DNA of 64,000 nt, taken from contig NZ_QOIN01000066.1 in the NCBI RefSeq assembly GCF_003323715.1, forward strand, positions 62,001-126,000, in the 5' to 3' direction. Under the pieces are notes generated by a model. That model was not told the DNA's origin and did not search any database. It saw nothing but the letters and a program-made list of their open reading frames with translations. Origin of the DNA: Streptomyces diacarni (GTDB taxonomy: Bacteria; Actinomycetota; Actinomycetes; Streptomycetales; Streptomycetaceae). A program made the position numbers and the translations under genes. How positions within the stretch are numbered: position 1 is the first letter of the stretch; each line of letters opens with the position of its first letter. This document shows positions 24,822-33,072 of the stretch, piece by piece.

Positions 24822-25982
24822 TCACGAAGGCCGCTCTTCGGAGAGCCACTGGCTCATGATCTGCGCCGCGTGTTCGCCGAGACCCGGACTCGAAGGCGCC
24901 GTGTCCTCGTCGGGCGCGGTGACCTCACCGAAGCGGACCGGCTGGCGCAGGAAAGGGGTGCGGCCCAGCACGGGATGGTCGAAAGCGCCGATCAGGCCGC
25001 GGTCCCGTATCTGTTCGCTGTCCACCGCCTGGGCGAGGTCGCGGATGGCGGCGGCGGGGACGCCCGCGTCCAGCGCCTGCTTAACCGCGTCGTCCGTGGT
25101 CAGCGTGGCGGACCAGCTCTCGGTGATCTCCCGTATCTCCCCGATGTGCCGGGCCCTGGCCGTGTCGTCGCTGAACCGCGGGTCCGCGGGCAGCTCGGGT
25201 CGTCCCACCAGGTGGGCGAAGCGCGCGAAGCCCGTGTCACTGGCGACGGCGACGGCGACGAGTCCGTCGGCGGTGCGGTAGGTGTCGAAGGGCGCGGAGA
25301 CGGGGTGCCGGTTGCCGATGCGCCCTGGCAGCCGGCCGGTCGCGGTGAGCAGGCTCATCGCGGTCACCTGCAAGGACACCAGCGAGTCGAGCATGGCGAC
25401 ATCGACGTACCGGCCTCGGCCCGTGCGTTCGCGGTCGAACAGGGCCGCACCGACCGCCCAGGAGGCGAACAGTCCGGCCATGAGGTCCCCGACCGACTCA
25501 CCCACCCTGGTGGGCGGTCCGTCCGGTGTGCCGGTCGCCGCCATGAGCCCGGACATCGCCTGCACGATCAGGTCGTAGGCGGGGTACTCGCGCATCGGGC
25601 CCGTCTGGCCGAAACCGGAGATGCTCGCGTAGACCAGCCGCGGATTGGCGGCGCGCAGCGTGGCGTGGTCGATACCGAGACGCCGGGTGACACCGGGGCG
25701 GAAGTTCTCCACCAGGACGTCGGCCCGCTCGGCCAGCCGCAGCAGCGCGGCATGGTCGTCGGCCTTCTTCAGGTCGAGGACGATACTGCGCTTTCCGCGG
25801 TTGAGCTGGGCGAAGTACACGCTCTCCCCGTCCCGGAACGGGCCCAGGTGGCGGGCGTCGTCACCGGTTGGTGGCTCGACCTTCACCACGTCGGCGCCCA
25901 GGTCGGCCAGCAGCGCTGTGCAGTACGGGCCGGCCAGGACCCGGCTGAGGTCGAGGACACGCAGTCCGGTGAAGACGTTCAT
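24822..25982 (-). CDS. CaiB/BaiF-family (type III) CoA-transferase
   Basis: A 386-residue type III CoA-transferase. The N-terminus has the classic GLRVLDLSRVLAGPYCTALLADLGADVVKVEPP, followed by FAQLNRGKRSIVLDLKK, ENFRPGV, YASISGFGQTGPM and the catalytic-aspartate region PAYDLIVQAMSGLM. It moves CoA between acyl donors and carboxylic acids through an aspartyl-CoA anhydride. It is divergent from an acyl-CoA dehydrogenase across about 210 bp, and a PucR gene is convergent on the other side. Together they suggest activation of a carboxylic acid to its CoA ester and its oxidation. The acid is not identifiable from sequence. Confidence 0.9.
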   Translation of the reverse strand: MNVFTGLRVLDLSRVLAGPYCTALLADLGADVVKVEPPTGDDARHLGPFRDGESVYFAQLNRGKRSIVLDLKKADDHAALLRLAERADVLVENFRPGVTRRLGIDHATLRAANPRLVYASISGFGQTGPMREYPAYDLIVQAMSGLMAATGTPDGPPTRVGESVGDLMAGLFASWAVGAALFDRERTGRGRYVDVAMLDSLVSLQVTAMSLLTATGRLPGRIGNRHPVSAPFDTYRTADGLVAVAVASDTGFARFAHLVGRPELPADPRFSDDTARARHIGEIREITESWSATLTTDDAVKQALDAGVPAAAIRDLAQAVDSEQIRDRGLIGAFDHPVLGRTPFLRQPVRFGEVTAPDEDTAPSSPGLGEHAAQIMSQWLSEERPS

Positions 25983-26115
25983 CGCGTGGGCCTTTCGGTC
26001 CGGGGAGGGGCGGTGGAGGAGCCGCGACGCGGCGGCAGAGGGAACGTACGGACGCGCCCGGCGCTGCGTCGACGTGCGCCTGCACGAAGACGCGGCCGAT
26101 CCTCGTGCACACGCA

Positions 26116-26148
26116 CATTGGCCCCGACCCCTGTGGTGCGCCCCAATG
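26116..26148. promoter_or_regulatory. CATTGG/CCAATG inverted repeat in the divergent CoA-transferase/dehydrogenase region
   Basis: CATTGG (26116-26121) and CCAATG (26143-26148) form an inverted repeat with a 21-bp gap, 45-80 bp upstream of the acyl-CoA dehydrogenase start. It is the only clear symmetry in the 210-bp divergent region and a weak candidate for PucR binding. Confidence 0.25.
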
Positions 26149-26193
26149 AGCTGGCACACGCGTTGTCCGCAACCGGCCGCGAAGGAGCCCGCC

Positions 26194-27360
26194 ATGACAC
26201 AGGACCCTCTCCAGACGTCGACGCCGTACCTGCTGCCCGAGGTGTACGAGGAGTTCCGGGCCGCGGCCCGTACCGTCGCGGAGAAGAAGCTCGGTCCCCG
26301 GGCCGCACAGGTCGACGCCCGGGGGGAGTTTCCGCACGACAACCACGAGACACTCGTCGCCGCCGGCCTGCACGCGCCAGGGGTCCCGGAGGAGTACGGG
26401 GGTGACGGTGCCGACGCCCTCGCGGCCGCCATCGCCGTGGAGGAGGTCGCCCGGGTGTGTGCGTCCACCTCCACCATCCAGACCTCCAACAAGCTGGGGG
26501 TGACACCGTTGCTGCTGGCCGGCACGGAGCAGCAGCGGCGTCGCTACCTCCCCGAAGTGGCCGGGGGCGACGCCCTGATGGCCTACGCGCTCAGCGAGCG
26601 GGAGGCGGGCAGCGACATCGCGGCGATGCGCTGCCGCGCGACGATGACCGAGGAGGGCGAGTGGTCTGTGGAGGGCGTCAAGACCTGGATCACCTCAGCC
26701 GGGGTCGCCCGCTACCTGATCGTCTTCGCCGTCACCGATCCCGAGGCGGGATCCCGTTCCATCTCGGCGTTCGTCGTCCACGCCGACGACCCGGGCCTGG
26801 GCTACGGCGCGCCGGAACGCAAGATGGGTCTCAAGGGCTCGGTCACACGTGAGGTCTACTTCGACGACTGCCGCATCCCCGCCGACCGGCTGCTCGGGCA
26901 GCGGGGCAGGGGACTGCACCTGGCACTGGGGACGCTGGACCACACCAGGGTCTCGGTCGGCGCCCAGGCACTCGGAATCGCCCAGGGTGCCCTGGACACC
27001 GCCGTGGCCTATGTGCGGGAGCGACGCCAGTTCGGGCAGGCGCTCGCCGACTTCCAGGGCGTGCAGTTCATGCTCGCCGACATGGCGATGCGGGTGGAGT
27101 CGGCCCGCCAGATGGTCTACGCGGCCGCGGCCCGCAGCACCGCGCGTGCGCGTGACCTGACGTACTTCGGGGCGGCGGCCAAGTGCCTCGCCTCGGACGT
27201 GGCCATGGCGGTGACGACCGACGCGGTGCAACTCCTCGGCGGCTACGGGTACACCAAGGACTTCCCCGCGGAGCGGATGATGCGCGACGCGAAGATCACG
27301 CAGATCTACGAGGGCACCAACCAGATCCAGCGGCTCGTCGTCGCCAGAAACCTCGTGTGA
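26194..27360 (+). CDS. Acyl-CoA dehydrogenase
   Basis: A 388-residue flavoprotein of the acyl-CoA dehydrogenase family. Signature one reads YALSEREAGSDIAAMRCRA and signature two reads QLLGGYGYTKDFPAERMMRDAKITQIYEGTNQ, in which the YEG glutamate is the catalytic base of short/medium-chain enzymes. FAD-contact motifs WITSAGVARY and RRQFGQALADFQ are present. It introduces the alpha-beta double bond into a CoA ester. GAAGGAG precedes the ATG. The gene is divergent from a type III CoA-transferase, with which it probably forms a two-step pathway. Electron acceptor ETF genes are not in the window. Confidence 0.92.
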   Translation: MTQDPLQTSTPYLLPEVYEEFRAAARTVAEKKLGPRAAQVDARGEFPHDNHETLVAAGLHAPGVPEEYGGDGADALAAAIAVEEVARVCASTSTIQTSNKLGVTPLLLAGTEQQRRRYLPEVAGGDALMAYALSEREAGSDIAAMRCRATMTEEGEWSVEGVKTWITSAGVARYLIVFAVTDPEAGSRSISAFVVHADDPGLGYGAPERKMGLKGSVTREVYFDDCRIPADRLLGQRGRGLHLALGTLDHTRVSVGAQALGIAQGALDTAVAYVRERRQFGQALADFQGVQFMLADMAMRVESARQMVYAAAARSTARARDLTYFGAAAKCLASDVAMAVTTDAVQLLGGYGYTKDFPAERMMRDAKITQIYEGTNQIQRLVVARNLV

Positions 27361-27493
27361 CCCGCTGCCCGGCGCGGAGCGCCGGACCCGGCGGTCCTGC
27401 GTCCTCCGACGGAGGGTGTGCCCGCCGACGATGTGTCCGGAGCCCTCCGCACCGGCGGGCCCTCAGGCGGCGCCGAAGCCGGCCTGGGACCGG

Positions 27494-28087
27494 TCACGGG
27501 TGCCGTCCACAATGCTGGTCGGGGAAGGTGAGGTAGCGCGGCGGAACGGAGCCGGTGAGCCACACGCCGTTCGCGCTGCGCTGGAAGGTGTGACCCCGCT
27601 CGTGCATGAGGCCGGCGGCGACCCTCAGCACGACGGCCCTGCCGCGGCGGGCCCCCACGCGGGTCGCGGTCTCCCGGTCGGGCGACAGATGCACCGCGTG
27701 CCGGGCCATCGGGCGCAGTCCCTCGTCGCGGATGGCGGCGAGGAACCGCGGGGTGGTTCCGTGGAACAGCGCGGGAGGGGGTGCCGACTCGGGCAGGCCC
27801 AACTCCACAGCGACCGTGTGCCCCTGGTTCGCGCGGATGCGCATGCCGTCGGCGGAGAACGCGTAGCGTTGCTTGTCGTTGTCGGCGACCGTGGCTTCCA
27901 ACTCGGCCCGTGTGAGGGGGAAACCGTGCGCGGCGGCCGCGGCGAGGAGTTCGTCGGTGCGGGCCCATCCGCCCGCGTCCAGCACGAGCCCGATCCGCTG
28001 GGGGTCGTGGCGCAGGTGGCGGGCCAGATATTTCGAGACCCGTATGTGGCGCGCGTCGCGCGGTCTGTCTTGCGGATTGTTCTTCAT
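27494..28087 (-). CDS. kptA: RNA 2'-phosphotransferase (Tpt1/KptA family)
   Basis: A 197-residue KptA/Tpt1 homologue. Family landmarks are all there: VSKYLARHLRHDP near the N-terminus, GGWARTDELLAAA, DNDKQRYAFSADGMRIRANQGHT, then PPPALFHGTTPRFLAAIRDEGLRPMARHAVHLS with the NAD-binding histidine and arginines. The enzyme removes an internal RNA 2'-phosphate using NAD+, producing ADP-ribose 1''-2''-cyclic phosphate. In eukaryotes it completes tRNA splicing; bacteria lack that pathway, and the bacterial role is unclear. The gene stands alone between the convergent dehydrogenase and the ROK gene. The ATG follows no strong ribosome binding site. Confidence 0.9.
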   Translation of the reverse strand: MKNNPQDRPRDARHIRVSKYLARHLRHDPQRIGLVLDAGGWARTDELLAAAAAHGFPLTRAELEATVADNDKQRYAFSADGMRIRANQGHTVAVELGLPESAPPPALFHGTTPRFLAAIRDEGLRPMARHAVHLSPDRETATRVGARRGRAVVLRVAAGLMHERGHTFQRSANGVWLTGSVPPRYLTFPDQHCGRHP

Positions 28088-28220
28088 GGGCCTCCAGAAT
28101 GCGGGACGGACCCCGGCAGGCGCACCCGTATTGTGCCGCCTCCAGGCCGAGGCCATCCGATCCCGCACCCCTTCCCGCAGGTGGGGAGTGCGGGCAGGTG
28201 TGGAGTGCGGGCACCCCGGG

Positions 28221-29405
28221 TCAGGCAGGCGGGCGCTCAGCAGGCGTGGCGTGCCGCGGGGGAGGCGGTCCGGGGGCGTTGAAGTGGTGGGAGAGCACGA
28301 GTCCCGCCGCGCCCAGCAGCGTGGCGTGGTCTTCCAGCGCGGTGAACGCCACCTGCGGCGGCCCGCCGGGGTGGGGCGGGATGCGGGAGTGCAGGGCGCG
28401 TTCGATACGGCTCCGCAGCTCCTCGCCACCGGCGACGGTGTCTCCGTGGAGGATGAACAGCCCGGGCGCGAAGACCTGATGGAGGTTCACCAGGCCGACG
28501 GCGAGGTTGCCCGCCCACTCGTCCAGCAGTTCCGCCGCGTGCGGTACGCGCGCGGCGGCGAGGCGGGAGAGCGCACCGGCGCCCAGCGTCGTGGCCCCCG
28601 GCAGGCCCCGGCTCGCCGCCTGGGCGCGGAGCCAGGAGTGGCTGGCGAGGGTCTCCCAACAGCCCCGCTGGCCGCAGTGGCACAGTTCGCCGTCGACCTG
28701 GACGATGCTGTGCCCCACCTCACCGCCCGCGCCGGCCGGGCCCCGGTGCACGTCACCGCCGACGACGAGGCCGACACCGAGTGCCTCTCCGGTGTAGACG
28801 GAGGCGAAGTGGCTGCGTCCGCGCCCCTGGCCGAACCACCGGTCGCCCAACGCCTGGGCGCGCGGGTGCATGTCGACGCGCACGAGGCTCAGGCCGAGCC
28901 GGGCTTGGAGTGTGCGCCCGACGGGCAGGCCGTCGAGTTCGGGTGCGAGGGCGACCTTGACCACCGTTCCGGTGTCCGAGTCCACCATGCCGCCCACCGC
29001 GACACCGACGCCCAGCGGGGTGGTCGAGGCGGCGTCGGCCACTTCCGCCGTGGCGCTCACGAGCGCCTCGATGGCCGCCTGCGCGTCCGGCTCCGTGCTG
29101 AAGACGCGTTCGGCCTTGGCGAGCACCTTCCCACCGGCGCTGACCAGCGCCGCCTCCACGCGCCCCGGCAGCAGGTGGACCCCGATCAGCGGCGGTGAGT
29201 CGGGTGCGAACCACAGCGGCCTGGCAGGTTTGCCGCCGGCGGGACTACTGGGCCGCGCCGCCTCCTGCGTGAGCAGACCCTGACGGACGAGGTCCTCGAC
29301 GATGACTGTCAGGGCGCTGCGGGACAGGCCGGTGACCCGGGCCAGTTCGGCGCGGGAGAGCGGCCCGAAGTCGTAGAGCGACTGGAGTATCCGGACCCGG
29401 TTCAC
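28221..29405 (-). CDS. ROK-family transcriptional regulator
   Basis: A 394-residue ROK regulator. A winged helix occupies about residues 1-60 (RVRILQSLYDFGPLSRAELARVTGLSRSALT), followed by a sugar-kinase-like domain with ATP-site-like motifs (GVGVAVGGMVDSDTG) and the ROK zinc-binding motif CHCGQRGCWE. The GEVGH motif (AGGEVGHSIVQ) that binds the sugar is intact, so it probably senses a sugar. It is divergent from a Gfo/Idh/MocA oxidoreductase and a sugar-porter gene. The 330-bp region between them holds two tandem 19-bp boxes and an inverted partial copy, which are likely its operators. Confidence 0.9.
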   Translation of the reverse strand: MNRVRILQSLYDFGPLSRAELARVTGLSRSALTVIVEDLVRQGLLTQEAARPSSPAGGKPARPLWFAPDSPPLIGVHLLPGRVEAALVSAGGKVLAKAERVFSTEPDAQAAIEALVSATAEVADAASTTPLGVGVAVGGMVDSDTGTVVKVALAPELDGLPVGRTLQARLGLSLVRVDMHPRAQALGDRWFGQGRGRSHFASVYTGEALGVGLVVGGDVHRGPAGAGGEVGHSIVQVDGELCHCGQRGCWETLASHSWLRAQAASRGLPGATTLGAGALSRLAAARVPHAAELLDEWAGNLAVGLVNLHQVFAPGLFILHGDTVAGGEELRSRIERALHSRIPPHPGGPPQVAFTALEDHATLLGAAGLVLSHHFNAPGPPPPRHATPAERPPA

Positions 29406-29469
29406 GGCCTGCCTTTCCCGAGGACCGCAACGCCTGCGGAGCGGTGATCCTCACTGTCGGGTTTCGACG

Positions 29470-29509
29470 TTTCACGTACTAACCCCGGTTTTTCACGTAC
29501 CAATCCCGG
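29470..29509. promoter_or_regulatory. Tandem operator boxes upstream of the ROK gene
   Basis: Two 19-bp boxes, TTTCACGTACTAACCCCGG (29470-29488) and TTTCACGTACCAATCCCGG (29491-29509), match at 17 of 19 positions with a 21-bp period (two helical turns). A perfect inverted copy of the core CGTACTAACC lies at 29636-29645 in the oxidoreductase promoter. The rest of this 330-bp intergenic region (29406-29735) shows only a short GC hairpin near 29594-29617. Confidence 0.65.
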
Positions 29510-29621
29510 CGCTCGACGTCAGCTCACTCACTCTGCCACAGAAGCGATGTGTGCCGGGAGGTCCTGCGCTCATTCGCTGTGGCGACGCGGTAGGCGGGAG
29601 GAATTCGATCCTCCGCACCCC

Positions 29622-29651
29622 TTGACGCTCGGCGAGGTTAGTACGCAGTGT
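29622..29651 (+). promoter_or_regulatory. Promoter of the Gfo/Idh gene with inverted ROK box in the spacer
   Basis: TTGACG (29622-29627) is a good -35; CAGTGT (29646-29651) 18 bp on is a weak -10. The spacer contains GGTTAGTACG (29636-29645), the exact reverse complement of the CGTACTAACC core of the tandem boxes upstream of the ROK gene. Binding there would block the polymerase, consistent with repression by the ROK protein until its sugar ligand is present. Confidence 0.5.
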
Positions 29652-29735
29652 GAACTTACTTGATCGGCCGGGCCGACAGCCGCCGCCCCTCTCGCGAGCG
29701 GCAGTGCCCGGCCCCACGTTGACGGCGAGGTCCCC

Positions 29736-30755
29736 ATGCAGAAGATCGGCATCATCGGCGGCGGCATACGCGGCCACATGTACGCCAAGTCGCTCCAGCA
29801 CTTTCCCGGTGCCGACGTCCGCGCGGTGAGCGACCTGTCGCAGGCCACCGCGGAGAAGACGGCCGACGCCTTCGGCCTCGCCGCCTACACCGACCACCGG
29901 CACATGCTCCAGGAGGTCGACCTCGACGCCGTCATCGTGGCGACGCCCGACTTCGCCCACCGGGACCCGGCGGTGGACGCGGCGGAACGCGGCCTCCACC
30001 TGCTGATCGAGAAGCCTCTCGCGACGACCGCCGAGGACGCCGCCGCCATCGAAGCCGCCGTACGGAAAGCGGGGGTGGAGTGCATGGTGGGCTTCGAGAA
30101 CCGCTGGAACCCGGCCGTCCGCCGGATCCGGGAGGTCGCCGCCGCCGGAGAGCTGGGCCAGGTCCTCACCCAGAACATCCTGCTCAGCAACACCTGGTAC
30201 GTCCCCACCGAGATGCTCTCCTGGGCCGCGCGTTCCTCACCCGCGTGGTTCCTGATGAGTCACACCGTCGACGTGGCGACGTGGGTGAACGGCCGCACGG
30301 TCGCCTCGGTGGACGCACGCGGCTCCCGGGGGCAGCTCGCGGCCCGGGGCGTGGACACCTGGGACGTCGTGCACGCCCTGCTCACCTTCGACGACGGCAC
30401 CACGGCCAACCTGACGTCCACCTGGGTGCTGCCCGACAGCATGCCCTCCCTCGTCGACTTCCAGCTGCAGGCCGTCGGCGACCGCTCCGCGGTCCAGGTG
30501 GATCTGCACGAGCAGAGCGTGCGGCACGCGGCCCCCGACGGCCTCCGCTTCCCCGGCCTGCTCGGGGACGAGATCGACGGAAGGCTGCAGGGGCCGCCCA
30601 CGTGGATGGTGCAGCACTTCGTCTCCTGCCTGAACGAGGGCCGCCCCGTCGGCCCCGGCCTGCGGGCCGGCCGGGCGGTCACCGACGTGGTCCTGGCCGT
30701 GCACGAGTCGCTGGCGACAGGCGGCACCGTACGGCCGGGCACGCACGCCGCCTGA
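29736..30755 (+). CDS. Gfo/Idh/MocA-family oxidoreductase
   Basis: A 339-residue NAD(P)-dependent oxidoreductase. The N-terminal Rossmann fold begins IGIIGGGIRGHMYAKSL, continues with DAVIVATPDFAH, and contains the signature catalytic-lysine motif LIEKPLA. The C-terminal beta-sheet domain has FENRWNPAVRRIRE and a histidine-containing VDVATWV segment. Members oxidise or epimerise sugars, inositols and sugar acids. GGCGAGG precedes the ATG. A sugar-porter MFS gene follows after 38 bases, and a ROK regulator is divergent; the three form a small sugar-utilisation unit. The specific sugar is unknown. Confidence 0.88.
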   Translation: MQKIGIIGGGIRGHMYAKSLQHFPGADVRAVSDLSQATAEKTADAFGLAAYTDHRHMLQEVDLDAVIVATPDFAHRDPAVDAAERGLHLLIEKPLATTAEDAAAIEAAVRKAGVECMVGFENRWNPAVRRIREVAAAGELGQVLTQNILLSNTWYVPTEMLSWAARSSPAWFLMSHTVDVATWVNGRTVASVDARGSRGQLAARGVDTWDVVHALLTFDDGTTANLTSTWVLPDSMPSLVDFQLQAVGDRSAVQVDLHEQSVRHAAPDGLRFPGLLGDEIDGRLQGPPTWMVQHFVSCLNEGRPVGPGLRAGRAVTDVVLAVHESLATGGTVRPGTHAA

Positions 30756-30793
30756 ACAGGACGGCACCCACTCGGCACAGGGAGGAGCGGAAC

Positions 30794-32329
30794 ATGGCGG
30801 GCACCAGATCGGCGGGCGGCGCAGGGAAACACGGACCGGTCACCGGGACCGGCGGTTCCGGCGCGGGCGCCACCACCGGCGAGGAACGCGGCGACGTGGC
30901 GCGGGAAGGGGAGACGCGGCAGGCGACACACCAGCCTTCGGGCGAACAGCACACGGCCCCGACGCGGGCGCCCGAGCGGCGAAGCCTCGGCACGAAGGTC
31001 GCCGTCGTCGCCTCGGCCATCGGCCTCATCTACGGATACGACACCGGGTCGATCTCGGGCGCGCTCGTCTTCCTGGAGAGCGACTACCACCTGACGACCC
31101 TGTGGACCTCGGTGATCACCTCGATCGTCGTGGTCGGCAGCCTCGTGGGTGCCGCGGTCGGCCCCCGGGTCGCCAACGAACTGGGCAGGCGCCGCGCGAT
31201 GCTCGCCGTGGCCTTCGGCTTCATGGCCTTCGCCGGACTGAGCGCCGTCCCGCTCGGGCTGTGGTGGCTGACCGTGGTGCGACTCCTGCTCGGAGTGACC
31301 GTGGGGCTGGCGACCGTCGTCGCCCCCGTCTTCATCTCCGAGTTCGCCTCCGAGGAGAACCGCGGCCGCCTGGGCACCGCCTTCCAGTTCTTCACCTGCG
31401 CGGGCGTGATCATCTCCCTGCTCACGGCCTGGGCGCTCTCCGGCAGCGAATCCTGGGAGGCCGTACTCGGCCTGGCCGCGGCCCCTGCCGGGGTGGTCTT
31501 CCTCGCGCTGCTGCGCTTTCCCGACAGCCCCCGGTGGTACGCCATGCGGGGTATGCGGGAGCGCGCCCTGGAGACCCTGCGGCGGCTCGACCCCGACGCG
31601 GACGCCCCGGCCCGGCTGACCGCCATCGAGGCGGACCTGGCGGAGAGCGAACACGGCCGCTTCCGGGAGATCTTCGCCAAGCGGTACGCGCGCCCCACCT
31701 TCTTCGTCATCGCCTTCGGGTTCGCCGTACAGATCACCGGCAACAACACCATCCTCTACTTCAGCCCGACCATCTTCGCCAAGGCCGGCTTCGGCGACGG
31801 CGCCGACAGCATCCTGGCCTCCACGCTGGTGCAGGTCGTCGCCGCCGTGGGAGTGGTGCTGTCGATGGCGGTGGTGGACCGGTGGGGCAGGCGCCCGCCG
31901 CTGATCCTGGGTACGGCCGCCATGGTGGTGGGACACACGGTGATGGCCTTCGTCTTCGCGCAGGACCGCATCTCCACCGGCACCGGGTACGTGGCCACCG
32001 CCGCCATCGGACTGTTCTACCTGGGCTTCTACTTCGGCATCGGCTCCCTGATCTGGGTATACACGGGCGAGGCGTTCCCGGCCCGCCTGCGCAGTGTGGG
32101 AGCCGGCGCGCTGCTCCTGTCCGACTTCGCGGCCAACCTGATCGCCACCTTCGCCTTCCCCAACGTTCTCGCGGCGTTCGGCGGGTCGACCGCGTTCGGG
32201 GCGTTCGCCGTCCTCTCCGCGCTCGCCCTGGTCTTCCTCTACCGCATGGCGCCCGAGACCAAGGGCCGCTCCCTGGAGGAGATCCGCGGCTACTGGGACA
32301 ACAAGGCGACGTGGAGCCGCGCGGAATGA
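30794..32329 (+). CDS. Sugar-porter family MFS transporter
   Basis: A 511-residue twelve-helix MFS permease of the sugar porter family. Signature motifs are visible: YGYDTGSISGALVFL in helix 1, NELGRRRAM after helix 2, FISEFASEENRGRLG, RFPDSPRWYAMRG before the central loop, DRWGRRPPL after helix 8 and RMAPETKGRSLEEI at the C-terminus. The first 60 residues are a hydrophilic Gly/Thr-rich tail. GGAGG precedes the ATG by about 8 bases. It probably imports the monosaccharide or polyol oxidised by the oxidoreductase encoded just upstream, with proton symport. Confidence 0.92.
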   Translation: MAGTRSAGGAGKHGPVTGTGGSGAGATTGEERGDVAREGETRQATHQPSGEQHTAPTRAPERRSLGTKVAVVASAIGLIYGYDTGSISGALVFLESDYHLTTLWTSVITSIVVVGSLVGAAVGPRVANELGRRRAMLAVAFGFMAFAGLSAVPLGLWWLTVVRLLLGVTVGLATVVAPVFISEFASEENRGRLGTAFQFFTCAGVIISLLTAWALSGSESWEAVLGLAAAPAGVVFLALLRFPDSPRWYAMRGMRERALETLRRLDPDADAPARLTAIEADLAESEHGRFREIFAKRYARPTFFVIAFGFAVQITGNNTILYFSPTIFAKAGFGDGADSILASTLVQVVAAVGVVLSMAVVDRWGRRPPLILGTAAMVVGHTVMAFVFAQDRISTGTGYVATAAIGLFYLGFYFGIGSLIWVYTGEAFPARLRSVGAGALLLSDFAANLIATFAFPNVLAAFGGSTAFGAFAVLSALALVFLYRMAPETKGRSLEEIRGYWDNKATWSRAE

Positions 32330-32491
32330 GGCCGCCCCTGTGACGGTGCGGCGCCCACGCCACCGCACAGCAGCGGGGCACCGTCCGGCCGACCGCCAGG
32401 CGGGTCCCCGTGTGCGGGAATCCGGTGAAAACCCCAGCGCCGCACCGAGGCATCGGGAATACGCGCACCCGCCTGTGGATTGGTCTCCACC

Positions 32492-32923
32492 ATGACGACC
32501 ACCGCATTCGACCCGCGCACCCTGCTGACCGAGAGCCGACTCGGCGTCCTGGCCACCCTCAAGTCGGACGGCAGGCCCCAGCTCTCACCCGTGCAGCCGT
32601 TCTACGACCGGGAGGCCGACCGCCTGTACGTGTCGATGACCGAAGGACGCGCCAAGACGGCCAATCTTCGGCGCGACCCCCGCGCCGCCCTGGAGGTCAC
32701 CAGCGCCGACGGCTGGGGGTGGGCCACCGCCGAGGGCGCGGTGACGCTCACCGGCCCCGGAACGGATCCCCACGGCCCGGAGGTCGAGGAGCTGGTCCGC
32801 TACTACCGGCGCGCCGCGGGGGAGCACCCGGACTGGGACGAGTACCGCTCCACGATGGTCTCCGACCGGCGCGTGCTGATGACGATGGCGGTCGACCACG
32901 TGTACGGCGCCAGGCTCCGCTGA
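32492..32923 (+). CDS. Pyridoxamine 5'-phosphate oxidase-fold protein (PPOX class, F420-type)
   Basis: A 143-residue split-barrel protein: LLTESRLGVLATLKSDGRPQLSPVQPFYD, then RLYVSMTEGRAKTANLRRDPRAALEV and WGWATAEGAVTLTG. This is the layout of actinobacterial F420- or flavin-dependent PPOX-class proteins (TIGR03618-like). It is short, so it is one domain acting as a dimer. It lies alone, just upstream of the photolyase gene in the same direction with 149 bases between. An in-frame TTG at 32480 is an alternative start. Substrate is unknown. Confidence 0.85.
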   Translation: MTTTAFDPRTLLTESRLGVLATLKSDGRPQLSPVQPFYDREADRLYVSMTEGRAKTANLRRDPRAALEVTSADGWGWATAEGAVTLTGPGTDPHGPEVEELVRYYRRAAGEHPDWDEYRSTMVSDRRVLMTMAVDHVYGARLR

Positions 32924-33072
32924 GGAGCGGCTATCACAGGGCGCGCGTCGGCGTCCACGGCGGCCGGGGCTGGCCGGCCCCGAGCGTGCCGCCTCCGCCC
33001 GTGGCGCAACGTGGATCACACTGGCGGTGGCCGGGTGAGGCAGCCAGGGGCAGCCAGGGAAGGATCCACGAG

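Noticed and set aside
29594-29617. tRNA T-arm-like sequence around GGAGGAATTCGATCCTCC
   Set aside because: The loop length and sequence do not fit a T-arm, and no acceptor, D or anticodon arm can be built around it; it is a simple GC hairpin.
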